Origin: Hymenobacter psoromatis
GTDB lineage: Bacteria > Bacteroidota > Bacteroidia > Cytophagales > Hymenobacteraceae
Direction: 5' to 3'
Length of the DNA stretch: 64,000 nt
Assembly: GCF_020012125.1 (NCBI RefSeq)
Contig: NZ_JAIFAG010000001.1
Coordinates: 248,001 to 312,000 of the forward strand
A program made the translations under genes and the position numbers. Positions 8,534 to 17,580 of this stretch are shown in pieces. The notes beneath the pieces are model-generated. The model had not been told where the DNA came from, searched no databases, and saw only the letters and a list, made by a program, of their open reading frames with translations. Position 1 is the stretch's first letter, and every line of letters begins with the position of its first letter.

Positions 8534-11241
8534 TGCCGCACTTCTAGCCGCAATTTGATAGGCGGCTGGCTGCTATCACTATTGCTGGTGATAGATACAG
8601 TATACAGGCCGCTTGGCAGGTAGGCGATATAGACGGAAAGCTGGTTGTCGCCGGGCGTAACCGTGCGCCAGTGCCTGCCAGCCAGATTGCCTTGCGCATC
8701 AATAAAGGAAATGACCGCCAAATCGGCGCGGGGGAAGGAGGCATCCACCGTTACCTGACTGTCGGCGGGGTTGGGGAAGAGGGTAGGGCCCGTGGTCGGG
8801 GGAGGGGTAGGGCTCGCGTTACCATTCTGCGCTACCAGTTGCACATCATCAAAGTAAAGCCACTGACCGCTACCTGCCTGCGAGTAAAAGCCGATTTCGC
8901 ACTGCCCGCTGCTGACTGCGATGTTGGGAATGGTGATGAGTACCCACTGCCCGTCGGGGGTAGCGGCCACGTCGGCCGTTAGGGCGTTGCCGCCAAAGTT
9001 GCGGGCTTGCAGCTGAGCTAGGCTCTGGCCACCACTGCTTTTCATCCAGGCGCTCAGCGAATAGGTGCCAGTAGGCAGGTTGCTGATTACCTGGTAGGTA
9101 TATACCTGGTAAGGCTCGGGCCGGAACTGCGTGCCGTGGTAAAGGCCGTTGTGCGCGCCGGGAAAGGCTTCGGTGTAGTCGGCGTTGTCGTTGGTACCGG
9201 GGCCGGTGGTAGTCTGCCAGCCGGTGGGTGCATCTACCGGGGCGTTGTCGGCCTCGAAGCCAGGGTTGACGACCAGGTTGCCACTCGCCGAAGCCGGGGG
9301 GGTAGGGGCCGGAGCGGCGGCTACGGTCACCGTGGTGGCGGCCGAGGTAGTAGCGGTCCCGGTATTGTCGGTGGCCACGGCCGTGAGGGCATACGTGCCG
9401 GTGGCGGTAGGCGTCCAGCTTAGCTGGTAAGGCGCGACGCCGTCTTCGCCCAGCTTGGTGGTGCCGGCAAAGAACTCAACCTTGGCGATAGTGCCATCGC
9501 TATCGGCAGCAGCAGCGCTCAGCAACAGGGCCTGGCCCAGGGTGAGGCTCGCTGCCGAGGCGGTGAGCGTTACCCTGGGCGGTACGTTGGCCGCCGTTTT
9601 GGTGAGCGTGAAGTCATCAAAGTATAGCCACTGCCCGGCCCCAGCATTTGAGTACACGCCAATTTCGCACTGCCCGTTGCTCACACTGATATTCGGTACC
9701 GATACCTGCACCCAGTTATCGGGTGCAGCAGCAATACCGGTCGTCAGGGCGTTGCTACCGAAGTTGCTGGCTTTGAGTTGGGTTAGGCTCTGGCCACCAC
9801 TACTTTTCACCCAGGCGCTCAGCGTATAGGTGCCATTGGCCAGGCCGGTAACTACCTGGTAGGTATACACTTCGTAGGCTTCGGGTCGGTAGTGCGTGCC
9901 GTGGTAAGTGCCCGAGTGCGCCCCGCCGTAGGCTTCGGTGTAGTCGGCGTTGTCGTTGGTACCCTGGCCGGTGGTAGTCTGCCAGCCGGCGGGTGCGCCA
10001 ACCGGGGTGTTGTCGGCTTCGAAGCCGGGGTTAACGATGCTGCCGGGGGTAGTAGCCGCAGGGCGCGAGGCCGGAGCGGCCGCCCCGGTTGGTCCCACAG
10101 TCACGCCATTCTGGGCCAGCTTCTGCTGCCAGAGGGCATACTCGTTATCCTCGGTGGCTAGCGTTATGGGGTTGGGCAGGCTGGTGGTGCCGGTGCAGGT
10201 GGCGCAGGCACCGGGGCTCAGGTCCTGGCGGTCGGGGTAGGGATTAGTAGACCCCCAGCGTACGTAGCCGATGGTGTTATTAACAATCCGGTTGTTGAAA
10301 AAGACGCTGGCCAGCTGGTTGTAGTAATTGAAAACGGCCGTACCCGCGTACGTGGTACTCAGGTGGGTGCCATCGGGCAGCATTCCGCTGGTAACGATGC
10401 GGTTGTCGTGATAATAGACGTCGTGGCCGGCTGCGATATTCATGGCCGCATTGCAGGTGCTCACGAATTGGTTGGCGCTGGCCTCGATGTAGCCCGCGGC
10501 CGTGCCTAATAGCGAAGCATCGCCGTCGGTGGTGAGGCCGGTGCCCGTGAAAGTACCCGCCGTGGCGGGGTAGGGGTAGGCTCCGCGCACAAAATTGTCA
10601 TGCACCCGAATAGGGCTGCCCGCCGTGCCCGACGCGTTGTAGAAGTTGATGTTATCCTCTACCAGGCTCTGGTTGGGGGTGTTAATCACCTCATTGAAGG
10701 CAATTTCCACGCCCGCTAGGTTGCTTACCGTGTTCAGCTGCAAAAAGCTGCACCGGCTGCTGCCGCCGTTGTTGCGCCAGCGGCCATCCACGTTGCGCAC
10801 TTGGTTGTAGCGCACGGTCAGGGCACCGGAGTTGCCGGCCCAGCGGTTGACCACAATGCCACTGGTGCCGCTAAACGAGTTGTGCTCTACCACCAGACTC
10901 TGCGACTGGTACGAGTCGAGGAAGTGGCCGGGTGGCTGGCCATCAACGGAAGGTGCTAGGCCGACCCCGCTGCACTCCCGAACCGTCAGGTTGGCACCAG
11001 TACCGGACTGAATGAGGTGGCCGGCTCCCGATAGCTTGCAGCCTAGCAACACCACCGGCGCGGTCGTATTGACCAAGATGCACGGCACCCGCGAGTCCAG
11101 GCTCTGGTAGTTGCCCGAGTAGGTGCCGCCCTGCGTGATAACGAGCGGCCCCGCGTAGTTAATGGCCTGCGCCGAGGCCCAAGCAGGTAGTATACTAGCC
11201 GCCGCCAGCAGCCAAGCTCTAAAACTGGTTGGTTTAACCAT
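8530..11241 (-). CDS. Secreted beta-helix / carbohydrate-binding protein, type IX secretion cargo
   Basis: 903 aa. Signal peptide (1-25, WASAQA); right-handed beta-helix region (about 30-385) with many N-rich turns; a CBM4/9-like jelly-roll module (about 401-548); an Ig-like domain (553-642); a second, near-identical jelly-roll module (655-805); a proline linker; and a T9SS type A sorting domain (820-903, starting LFPNPADSQVTV). The helix part is close to the whole lipoprotein at 12944-14116. The design suggests a surface or released protein that binds or cleaves polysaccharide. No catalytic residues could be assigned. A TATCTTTG -7 box lies at 11299-11306. Confidence 0.85.
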   Translation of the reverse strand: MVKPTSFRAWLLAAASILPAWASAQAINYAGPLVITQGGTYSGNYQSLDSRVPCILVNTTAPVVLLGCKLSGAGHLIQSGTGANLTVRECSGVGLAPSVDGQPPGHFLDSYQSQSLVVEHNSFSGTSGIVVNRWAGNSGALTVRYNQVRNVDGRWRNNGGSSRCSFLQLNTVSNLAGVEIAFNEVINTPNQSLVEDNINFYNASGTAGSPIRVHDNFVRGAYPYPATAGTFTGTGLTTDGDASLLGTAAGYIEASANQFVSTCNAAMNIAAGHDVYYHDNRIVTSGMLPDGTHLSTTYAGTAVFNYYNQLASVFFNNRIVNNTIGYVRWGSTNPYPDRQDLSPGACATCTGTTSLPNPITLATEDNEYALWQQKLAQNGVTVGPTGAAAPASRPAATTPGSIVNPGFEADNTPVGAPAGWQTTTGQGTNDNADYTEAYGGAHSGTYHGTHYRPEAYEVYTYQVVTGLANGTYTLSAWVKSSGGQSLTQLKASNFGSNALTTGIAAAPDNWVQVSVPNISVSNGQCEIGVYSNAGAGQWLYFDDFTLTKTAANVPPRVTLTASAASLTLGQALLLSAAAADSDGTIAKVEFFAGTTKLGEDGVAPYQLSWTPTATGTYALTAVATDNTGTATTSAATTVTVAAAPAPTPPASASGNLVVNPGFEADNAPVDAPTGWQTTTGPGTNDNADYTEAFPGAHNGLYHGTQFRPEPYQVYTYQVISNLPTGTYSLSAWMKSSGGQSLAQLQARNFGGNALTADVAATPDGQWVLITIPNIAVSSGQCEIGFYSQAGSGQWLYFDDVQLVAQNGNASPTPPPTTGPTLFPNPADSQVTVDASFPRADLAVISFIDAQGNLAGRHWRTVTPGDNQLSVYIAYLPSGLYTVSITSNSDSSQPPIKLRLEVRH
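8827..10041 (-). repeat. Tandem-duplicated carbohydrate-binding-like module
   Basis: Two copies inside the T9SS cargo gene (9598-10041 and 8827-9279), separated by the Ig-like domain. Both share NPGFEADN, GWQTTTG, GTNDNADYTEA, SAW(V/M)KSSGGQSL and GQWLYFDD, with long runs of identity, which points to a recent internal duplication. Confidence 0.85.
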
Positions 11242-11298
11242 ACTTAAAACAGATTACTAAAACTTAAAAGAGTATAAAATGAATGTAGGCTATCTAAG

Positions 11299-11306
11299 CA
11301 AAGATA
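11299..11306 (-). promoter_or_regulatory. -7 promoter box upstream of the T9SS cargo gene
   Basis: On the - strand this reads TATCTTTG, an exact match to the Bacteroidota -7 consensus TAnnTTTG, 57 bases upstream of the start codon. I see no clear -33 TTTG at the expected distance. Confidence 0.4.
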
Positions 11307-11528
11307 AAAGCCGCGCGGCACTTATAAGCTATTGAGCCAGCGAAAGCTATAATTTTGTTTCGTAGTTAAAACTGTATACCCTAGTAATGATTTTATGGGA
11401 AAAGTGAAATTAATATGAATAACTGTTGAGCTTATTTATTACAGGCCGTGCCGCTGCCTACCCGTTTTTAGTTGGACTATGAACCCGGCTTAGAAGCACA
11501 CCCTCAGCCAGCTAAGACCGGACTCCCG

Positions 11529-11648
11529 CTAGCCTACCGCGCCACGCCGCCCGAGTGGTCAATGCTAACCCGAGTCCTACCGAAAGTGCCGGTTGAGGCA
11601 GCTGGGGCACGCTTTGCCAGACGGCCGCTTCGAAAAGCCTTATATTAA
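11529..11648 (+). pseudogene. Possible fragment of an IS5-type transposase N-terminus
   Basis: The frame reads YRATPPEWSMLTRVLP, then about 20 residues, then RRPLRKALY and a stop. This resembles the start of IS5-family DDE transposases (Y..DLTdeeW..l.plLP ... GRPr..lRevlnailY). Nothing follows it, and no terminal repeats were seen. Recognition is by eye on a short stretch, so it may be chance. Confidence 0.3.
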
Positions 11649-11705
11649 GTTTGGGTTAAGAAAAGACGTTTGATGGAACGGGCCCGCTAAGCAAGAGCGG
11701 GTACT

Positions 11706-12881
11706 TCAGGAACCGGCCAGTAGCGCCAGGTACTGGTCCGCGACTTTAGCCAGCGGGAAGCGTTCGGCTACGATAGCTACGGCCCGCGCCGCCACTTGCT
11801 CGTACAGGACCGGGTCGGTGAGGAGGCGTTCTATAGCCCCGGCAATGTCGGCCACGCTGGTCACGTCCACCAGCAGGCCGCCGTCGGCCACCACCCAAGG
11901 CACGGCCCCGCTGGCCTGGCCGGCCACTACGGGCACGCCGTAGGCCATCGCCTCCACCAGCACCATCCCGAACGACTCTTCCAGCGAGGTGTGCAGTACG
12001 AGCGTGCTGGCCGCCAGGCGGGCTAGTACCTCGTGGTGGGGGGTAGGGCCCAGAAAAATTACATTCGGCACGTCGTTCTCCCGGCAAAACTCGGCCGCTT
12101 CTTCGCCTGGCGCGAAGGCCGTGCCCATTGCCCAGAGCCGCGCCGCCGGGTGCCGCCGCTGCACTTCCTTGAAGGCCAGCAGCGCATTTTTGCTGTTTTT
12201 GCGGTCGTCCCAACCATTTACCACCACGCTGAGGACGGGTGCGCTGAGCGGGGCCCGCTCCGAGCTGGCGCGCTCGGGCACTACCACGGGGTTAGGCACC
12301 ACCAGTACCGGGTTGCGCGTCCAGGGCTGCACTGAGGCGGCCATGTAGGGCGATACGGCCGTGAAGCGCCGCCCTTTCCAGAACACGTAACGCGCCATTG
12401 CCAGGTGAAACAGCCGGTTGAGCGTGCGCACATAGCGGTAGATAACCAGCGCGTTATCGTGCACCGTCACTAAGGCGCGGCGGTCGTAGCGGAGCGCGGG
12501 CACCGCAAACTCGTAGGTCCAGTGCGCATGTACTGCCTCAGGTTGGTAACGGCGTAGCTGCGCCAGCAACTGCCGGCGCTCCAGCCAGAAAAAGTCGGCG
12601 GTGCGGCCCAGTCGCCGGCCGTTGGGCCGGAAAGTGCGGCTGCGACTAGGTACCACCACATAGGTCAGGCCAGGGCCTTCGTGCACGAAAGGCGCGTCGT
12701 CGTCGCCCAGTTGGTCATCCAGCGTCAAAGCCAGCACGCGGTGGCCGCGGGCAATGTACTCCTTGATAAGATTGCTAACCAGCGGCGCGCCGGCCCGGCC
12801 CGCCGGGTAGGCGCGGCCGTCCTGCTCGGCGGGTAGTAGCAGGTCGTTAGTAGCAATGGGGCCTAAAACGGCGATGTACAT
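11706..12881 (-). CDS. Glycosyltransferase family 4
   Basis: 391 aa, two Rossmann domains (GT-B). N-terminal MYIAVLGPIATNDLL, acceptor-side VHAHWTYEFAVPAL, linker VVPNPVV, and the donor-side E-x7-E region EESFGMVLVEAMAYGVPVV near residue 310. It is a retaining transferase that should extend the lipid-linked repeat unit in the cytoplasm. ATG at 12881 is preferred over a TTG 21 bases upstream. It sits between the two beta-helix protein genes on the same strand. Donor and acceptor unknown. Confidence 0.9.
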   Translation of the reverse strand: MYIAVLGPIATNDLLLPAEQDGRAYPAGRAGAPLVSNLIKEYIARGHRVLALTLDDQLGDDDAPFVHEGPGLTYVVVPSRSRTFRPNGRRLGRTADFFWLERRQLLAQLRRYQPEAVHAHWTYEFAVPALRYDRRALVTVHDNALVIYRYVRTLNRLFHLAMARYVFWKGRRFTAVSPYMAASVQPWTRNPVLVVPNPVVVPERASSERAPLSAPVLSVVVNGWDDRKNSKNALLAFKEVQRRHPAARLWAMGTAFAPGEEAAEFCRENDVPNVIFLGPTPHHEVLARLAASTLVLHTSLEESFGMVLVEAMAYGVPVVAGQASGAVPWVVADGGLLVDVTSVADIAGAIERLLTDPVLYEQVAARAVAIVAERFPLAKVADQYLALLAGS

Positions 12882-12943
12882 ACCTCGTTGATAATTAGTC
12901 AATTATTAGAATAAAAATACTACTACCCCGTTTACTAACTACC

Positions 12944-14116
12944 TCACTTGCCACCCGAAAGCAGTGGCCCCACCGTCACGCCCTGCTTTTGCAGTTTCTG
13001 CTGCCACCGCGCCCACTCGCCTGCTTCCGTGGCGGGCGTGATGGGATTGGGCAAATGCTCGGTGGCCGTGCAAGTGGCGCAGTTGTCGGTGCTCAGGTCC
13101 TGGCGGTCGGGGTAGGGGCTGCCGGCCCCCCAGCGCACGTAGCCGATGACGTTGCGCTCGGCGCGGTTGTTGAAAAAAACGTTGGCCGGCTGCTTGTAAA
13201 AATTAAAGATGCCCAGCCCGGCGTGCGTAGCGTTGAAGCGCTGGCCGCCGGGTAACAAGCCGCTGGTAATGACGCGGTTATCATGATAAAAAATATCGTG
13301 CCCGGCCGCGAGGTTCATGCCCGCATTGCCGGTGCTCACAAACTGGTTATGGTCGGCCTCGATGAAGCCGCCGGCTTCGGCCAGGGTTTTCGCGTCGCCA
13401 TCGGTAGTCATTCCCGTGCCCGTAAACTGGCCCGCCGAGGCGGGGTAGGGGTAGGCCCCGCGCACAAAATTATCGTGCACCCGCAAGGGACTGGCCGCCG
13501 TGCCCGACGAGTTGTAGAGGTTGATGTTATCCTCCACTAAACTCTTGTCGGGCGCGTTCAACACTTCGTTGAACGCGATTTCTACGCCCGGCAGGTGCGC
13601 CACGGTGTTCAGAATCAAGAAGCTGCAATGCGTGCCGCCCGCGTTACCGCGCCAGCGCCCGTCCACGTCGCGGGCCTGGTTGTAGCGCACCAGTAGCGCG
13701 CCGCTGGTGCCGCGCCAGCGGTTGACGACCATGCCGCTGGTTTGGGCGAAGAAATTGTGCTCCACTACCAGGCGCTGGGGCTTATACACATCCAGAAAGT
13801 GGCCGGGCGCTTGCTTATCCACGGTGGGGGGTAGGCCCTGGCCGCGGCAGTTGCGCACAGTTAGGTCGGCCCCTTCGCCGGCCTCAATGAGATTGCCGGG
13901 GCCGGTGAGTACGCAGCCATCGAGCACCACCAGCTCGGTGGTGGCCACCCGCACGCAGGCCACGCCCGAGGCCGCGCTCTGGTAGCGGCCCGAGTAAGTG
14001 CCGCCCTTGGTGATAACCAGGGTGGCCTCGCCGCCGGCGTGGTGGCTGGCGCAGGCACTCAGCGCGCTACCCAGCACCAGTGTCAGCCAAGCGAGTGCAT
14101 GGTAGGAAACCGTCAT
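12944..14116 (-). CDS. Beta-helix lipoprotein, paralog of the T9SS cargo protein
   Basis: 390 aa. The signal peptide ends in the lipobox LSAC (Cys about residue 21), predicting a lipid anchor. From about residue 30 to the end it matches residues about 30-385 of the 903-aa T9SS cargo, with shared stretches such as SLVEDNIN, VHDNFVRGAYPYPA, FTGTG and YPDRQDLS. It lacks the jelly-roll, Ig-like and sorting domains. The fold is that of pectate-lyase-like or carbohydrate-binding beta-helix proteins. Its ATG directly abuts the stop of the upstream GT2 gene, so they are co-transcribed. Substrate is presumably the exopolysaccharide (inference). Confidence 0.75.
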   Translation of the reverse strand: MTVSYHALAWLTLVLGSALSACASHHAGGEATLVITKGGTYSGRYQSAASGVACVRVATTELVVLDGCVLTGPGNLIEAGEGADLTVRNCRGQGLPPTVDKQAPGHFLDVYKPQRLVVEHNFFAQTSGMVVNRWRGTSGALLVRYNQARDVDGRWRGNAGGTHCSFLILNTVAHLPGVEIAFNEVLNAPDKSLVEDNINLYNSSGTAASPLRVHDNFVRGAYPYPASAGQFTGTGMTTDGDAKTLAEAGGFIEADHNQFVSTGNAGMNLAAGHDIFYHDNRVITSGLLPGGQRFNATHAGLGIFNFYKQPANVFFNNRAERNVIGYVRWGAGSPYPDRQDLSTDNCATCTATEHLPNPITPATEAGEWARWQQKLQKQGVTVGPLLSGGK

Positions 14117-14956
14117 TTAGTGCAGAAAGTAGCCTACCAGCCGGCGGGCGTAGCCGTTCAGCAGGAAATAAGGCAAGTAAGGCCAAGGGCAGTTTTTAAG
14201 AGCAAAATGGGTGAAATTGACCATATTACCCCCACCCCGGATGCCGAACAGATGCTGAAAATAGCCCTTTACGCTGCGGTGCTTGCGGGTCAGGGTCTGG
14301 CCGCTTTCTTCGGGGTAGGTGCTGAGGCGGGCCTCGTAGTTACAATACACCGGGAAGCCCGCCCGGCGCGCCACGCTGGTATAGTCAAAATCGGCCAGGT
14401 AGTGCGGCAGACGCTTGTCATCAAACAACCCCACTCTGTCAATCACCGCCTTCGGAATAAGCAGCCCGCGCCCCGGCAAATACGTCACCGGGTGCAGCCC
14501 CGTGCGCTGGTCGGCCGGCAGTTCATCCAACAAATCAGAGCGGGTATTGGTCTTGAAGCTCAGCCGCTCACCACCGTAAATGGCCTGGCCGGTATTGGCG
14601 TCAAACTCCAGCGCGCCGAGTACGGCGCGGGGATTTTTGGCAGCGGCGGCCAGCATCTGGGCCACAAAGTCGGGCGCGGTCAGCACGTCGTTGTTGAGGG
14701 TCAGCACGCGGTCGGCCCCCAGCGCCAGGGCGCGCTCGATGCCCCGGTTCACGCCGGCCGTCCAGAACAGATTACCGCTGCCGGTTACTACTTCCACCTC
14801 GGGGTAGTCGTGGGCCAGCGCGGCGGCCGTCTCGTCAGTGGAGCCATCGTCCACCACAATTACCCGAAAGTCCTGGTTGGTCTGCGCCCGCAGCGAATCC
14901 AGGCAGGCGCTGGTGTAGCGCCAGCGATTAAAAACGGGGATAACGATGTAAAGCAT
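14117..14956 (-). CDS. Glycosyltransferase family 2
   Basis: 279 aa, GT-A fold. It starts MLYIVIPVFNRWRYTSACLDSL, followed by the nucleotide-binding VVDDGSTDET (about 35-44), a DxD-like RVLTLNNDV region, and GRGLLIPKAVID in the acceptor half. It is an inverting transferase of the rhamnosyl/galactofuranosyl type. A stop codon adjacent to the next start (no gap) ties it to the beta-helix lipoprotein. A long palindrome (14982-15100) separates it from the GT4 gene upstream. Confidence 0.88.
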   Translation of the reverse strand: MLYIVIPVFNRWRYTSACLDSLRAQTNQDFRVIVVDDGSTDETAAALAHDYPEVEVVTGSGNLFWTAGVNRGIERALALGADRVLTLNNDVLTAPDFVAQMLAAAAKNPRAVLGALEFDANTGQAIYGGERLSFKTNTRSDLLDELPADQRTGLHPVTYLPGRGLLIPKAVIDRVGLFDDKRLPHYLADFDYTSVARRAGFPVYCNYEARLSTYPEESGQTLTRKHRSVKGYFQHLFGIRGGGNMVNFTHFALKNCPWPYLPYFLLNGYARRLVGYFLH

Positions 14957-14981
14957 GTTTTTTGGTTACGAATTCTATCTG

Positions 14982-15100
14982 AAAAGTATTTGTCATTGCG
15001 AGCGCAGCGCGGCAATCGCATCCAAACGATGGACGAACGATTGGCGCGGGTTTCGTTTGAGTGCGATTGCCGCGCTGCGCTCGCAATGACAAATACTTTT
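14982..15100. repeat. Palindrome, family B copy 1
   Basis: Perfect 39-base arms (14982-15020 and 15062-15100) around a 41-base loop that itself pairs partly. The core is GTCATTGCGAGCGCAGCGCG. Related copies lie at 36905-37026 and, degenerate, at 17546-17579. It lies within the - strand glycosyltransferase run, between two genes of the same direction. Confidence 0.9.
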
Positions 15101-15117
15101 CACTTAATTCTTCTATT

Positions 15118-16386
15118 TTAATTCCTTCTACCAACCGCCAGCCCCGCCAGCTCGGGCGCAGTATCGGCCGCCAGTTGATACAAACTGGCCACAAGCTTGG
15201 GCAAGGCAAACTGCGCGGCGTAGGCGAAGCCCGCCCGGCCCATCGCGTCCAGCCGCTCGGGGTGGTCCCAGAGGGTTTCCACGGCCCGCGCCAGGGCCTC
15301 GACGGTGGCGTCGGCCGACTGCACCGGCACCTTGATGCCCGCCGCGTCGGGGATGAAGTCAGTGGCCCCGTGGTGGTCCAGGGTCAGGATGGGCAGGCCC
15401 AGCGACATTGACTCCAGATACTGATTGGCGTAGGTGTCGCGCAGGCTGCACAGCATGAATAGGTCGTGGCCGAGGTAGGCGGCGCGGGTGGCCTCATAAG
15501 GTACGCTGCCGTGCCAGGTTACGCGGTCGGTGAGGCCGGCGGCGGCAATCCAGCCGGGCACCAGCGGCCCCACTGGCCCATCGCCCATCACATCCAAGTG
15601 AAATTTCACCCGCTTATCTACCCGGCCCAGTGCGTCAAGTACCAGGTGCAGCCCTTTGCGCGGAAACAGCCGGGCCAGCCACAAAATGCGCAGCTCGCGG
15701 CCCGCCAGCGGCGGCCGGGGCACGTAGGCGGCCGGGAAATAGTCGGCGGCCAACGCGGCGCTCATCACCAGCGCTACCCGGCGCGCGCCCAGCCGCCGGG
15801 CTAGCGCGGCCGTGTCGCTGTTAGCCACCAACACTAGCGCCGCGTGGCGCACGGACTGCCGCACGTTAGGGTCAAACGTAGTGAGCAGGTTACTGATGCC
15901 GTTGCGCACGGTTTCGGTCTTGAACCAGTCGGGCAGGTAGCGGCGCAGGGTGGCGGGGGCCGTCATGCCGCCGCCCAGCGGGCCCAGCAGCAGCGGCTTT
16001 TTTAAGCGCCACAGCCAAGACGCCATTTGCAGGCTGTTATAGGTGACGTGGTGCACCACGTCAAAATTCACCTGTGCATCGAGCTGCCGGGCCACGCGCC
16101 AGGCCCGGTACTGCCACGCCAGGTAATGCAGATAAACGCCCGGCTGCCAGCGGTAGGCGTAGTCAATGGCCTTAGGCACCGTGATATATATCGGGTGAAT
16201 GCGGCCCGCCACCGGGTCGGCGGCGCGCTCGGCCAGCACCTGCTCCAGGTTGGCGCGGCCGCGGGGGGTAGTGAGGCACCACACCTCGTGGCCCAGCGCG
16301 GCCACCTGCCACAGCCAGTTGAAGCCCGAGCCTTCCTCGCTGCCGTGCAAGGGGTCGCAGGCATAGGCGGAGAGCAGAATTTTCAT
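15118..16386 (-). CDS. Glycosyltransferase family 4
   Basis: 422 aa. It opens MKILLSAYACDPLHGSEEGSGFNW, a signature of a GT4 subgroup in exopolysaccharide loci. A long hydrophobic/aromatic N-terminal half is followed by a donor-binding half (about 230-400) with ILWLARLFPRKGL and a late acidic region CSLRDTYANQYLESMSLGLP, where the usual first E of E-x7-E is a D. It likely adds one sugar of the repeat unit. Start ATG at 16386 fits the family N-terminus. Confidence 0.9.
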   Translation of the reverse strand: MKILLSAYACDPLHGSEEGSGFNWLWQVAALGHEVWCLTTPRGRANLEQVLAERAADPVAGRIHPIYITVPKAIDYAYRWQPGVYLHYLAWQYRAWRVARQLDAQVNFDVVHHVTYNSLQMASWLWRLKKPLLLGPLGGGMTAPATLRRYLPDWFKTETVRNGISNLLTTFDPNVRQSVRHAALVLVANSDTAALARRLGARRVALVMSAALAADYFPAAYVPRPPLAGRELRILWLARLFPRKGLHLVLDALGRVDKRVKFHLDVMGDGPVGPLVPGWIAAAGLTDRVTWHGSVPYEATRAAYLGHDLFMLCSLRDTYANQYLESMSLGLPILTLDHHGATDFIPDAAGIKVPVQSADATVEALARAVETLWDHPERLDAMGRAGFAYAAQFALPKLVASLYQLAADTAPELAGLAVGRRN

Positions 16387-16508
16387 GCGGGAAAAGCAGT
16401 GTAAGGTAAGCGTTAGCTTGACGTTTTGCTACTTAATTAAGTTAGCCAAGGAATATACTAAATAATCAACTTATAATTAACGCTATGCACCAGGCGGCAG
16501 GCTAAATC

Positions 16509-17504
16509 CTACCCTGCGCTTTGCTTCACCTTCGGGCTTTGTAGGCCCGCTGCCACCGGCTTCTGGCCCGCGAACACGCGCCGCACAATGGCCCCGACCC
16601 GGCTCAGCAAGAACTCGTTGAAGCGGCGGTTGTCGCGGCGGCGGTCCTGGGCTACCACGGCCGGGTGGCGCAGCGGAAAGCTTAGGTCGCGGGCGGGCAG
16701 GGCGGCCATGTTGTCGGCGCTGTCGTGGGTATGGGTCGAGCCATTGCCGAAGCCAATGTTGCCCACCAGGTTCACGGCCGGCACGATGTAGAGGCCGTGG
16801 TGCCGCGCAATAGTGTACTCCCACTGGTAGTCCCACACGTCGGGCGGCTGGGGCAGGGCGCGCACGCCGGCCATTTTGCCCAGCCGGTAGCGCTTTTCGA
16901 GCGGCCCGGTGAAGCTGTCGTTCAGCTCGCCCGCTTTCGCTACCCCCTCAAAATCAGTGAGGTGATAGTCATACAGCTGCCAGGCGCGCCGCCAGGTAGC
17001 CCAGCCCCAGCTGTTGCGCTGCGTGGAGAAATGGTACGAAGGCGCATCGGGCGCGAGCGGCTGTTGCGCCTCCGAGCCAAAGTTGTTACCCCCAATGTGC
17101 ATCACCCGCGCATCATCGCGGTAGCGGGCCAGCAGCTCCTGGCAAAACCGAAAAAAGCTGGGCGCGGGCACGCAGTCATCTTCCAGAATAATGCCCTCCG
17201 GCTCGTGCGCAAAAAACCAGTTCATGGCCGTGACCGGGGCCAGCCCGCAGTTCAGGTTGGCTTCCTGAAACAGCGTGAACACCTCGCAGGGCCAATCCAC
17301 TTCCTGCACCACGGCGCGGGTTTCGGCGCAGCGGGCGGCATCAGTGGGGTGGCCGGGGCGGGGCCCGTCGGCGGCCACGTAGAGACGGGTAGGCCGGGCG
17401 CGCCGAATGGTGTCAAACACGCGCCGCGTGGTGTCAGGCCGGCTGAATATCAGGAGCAGCACGGGCGTTTGCAACGCTTCGGCCGCTTGGTCAGGAGCAG
17501 GCAT
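16509..17504 (-). CDS. GT-A type glycosyltransferase (HlpA/GNT-I-like)
   Basis: 331 aa. N-terminal PVLLLIFSRPDTTRRVFDTI and LYVAADGPRPG, then GIILEDDCVPAPSFFRF (about 118-134) with the metal-binding EDD. This pattern is typical of a Bacteroidota family often labelled glycosyltransferase or hemolytic protein HlpA-like. C-terminal aromatic motifs NSWGWATWRRAW and VWDYQWEYTIARHHGLYIVPAVNLVGNIGFG support it. It probably belongs to the exopolysaccharide pathway; donor unknown. Confidence 0.85.
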   Translation of the reverse strand: MPAPDQAAEALQTPVLLLIFSRPDTTRRVFDTIRRARPTRLYVAADGPRPGHPTDAARCAETRAVVQEVDWPCEVFTLFQEANLNCGLAPVTAMNWFFAHEPEGIILEDDCVPAPSFFRFCQELLARYRDDARVMHIGGNNFGSEAQQPLAPDAPSYHFSTQRNSWGWATWRRAWQLYDYHLTDFEGVAKAGELNDSFTGPLEKRYRLGKMAGVRALPQPPDVWDYQWEYTIARHHGLYIVPAVNLVGNIGFGNGSTHTHDSADNMAALPARDLSFPLRHPAVVAQDRRRDNRRFNEFLLSRVGAIVRRVFAGQKPVAAGLQSPKVKQSAG

Positions 17505-17545
17505 TGGGGGAGTTAAAAGTTATAGAGTGATTAGCGAAAATAGTT

Positions 17546-17579
17546 TGTCCTTGCGAGCGCAGCGCGGTCATGACAAACG
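17546..17579. repeat. Degenerate fragment of palindrome family B
   Basis: Contains CTTGCGAGCGCAGCGCGGTCATG flanked by short arms TTTGTC and GACAAA. It looks like a decayed or deleted copy of the element at 14982-15100, sitting between two same-strand genes. Confidence 0.55.
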
Positions 17580-17580
17580 A

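Larger units (their letters stand above)
11242..11705. other. Gap with promoter and possible transposase remnant
   Basis: 464 bases. The part next to 11241 is AT-rich and holds the upstream region of the T9SS cargo gene. The middle (about 11466-11648) has a short frame resembling a transposase N-terminus. A small hairpin (about 11683-11700, CCCGCT/AGCGGG) lies just past the stop of the glycosyltransferase at 11706. Confidence 0.5.

Noticed and set aside
14039..15121. 360-codon open frame on + crossing the GT2 gene and a palindrome
   Set aside because: Runs across two real - strand genes' parts and a repeat; no motif.
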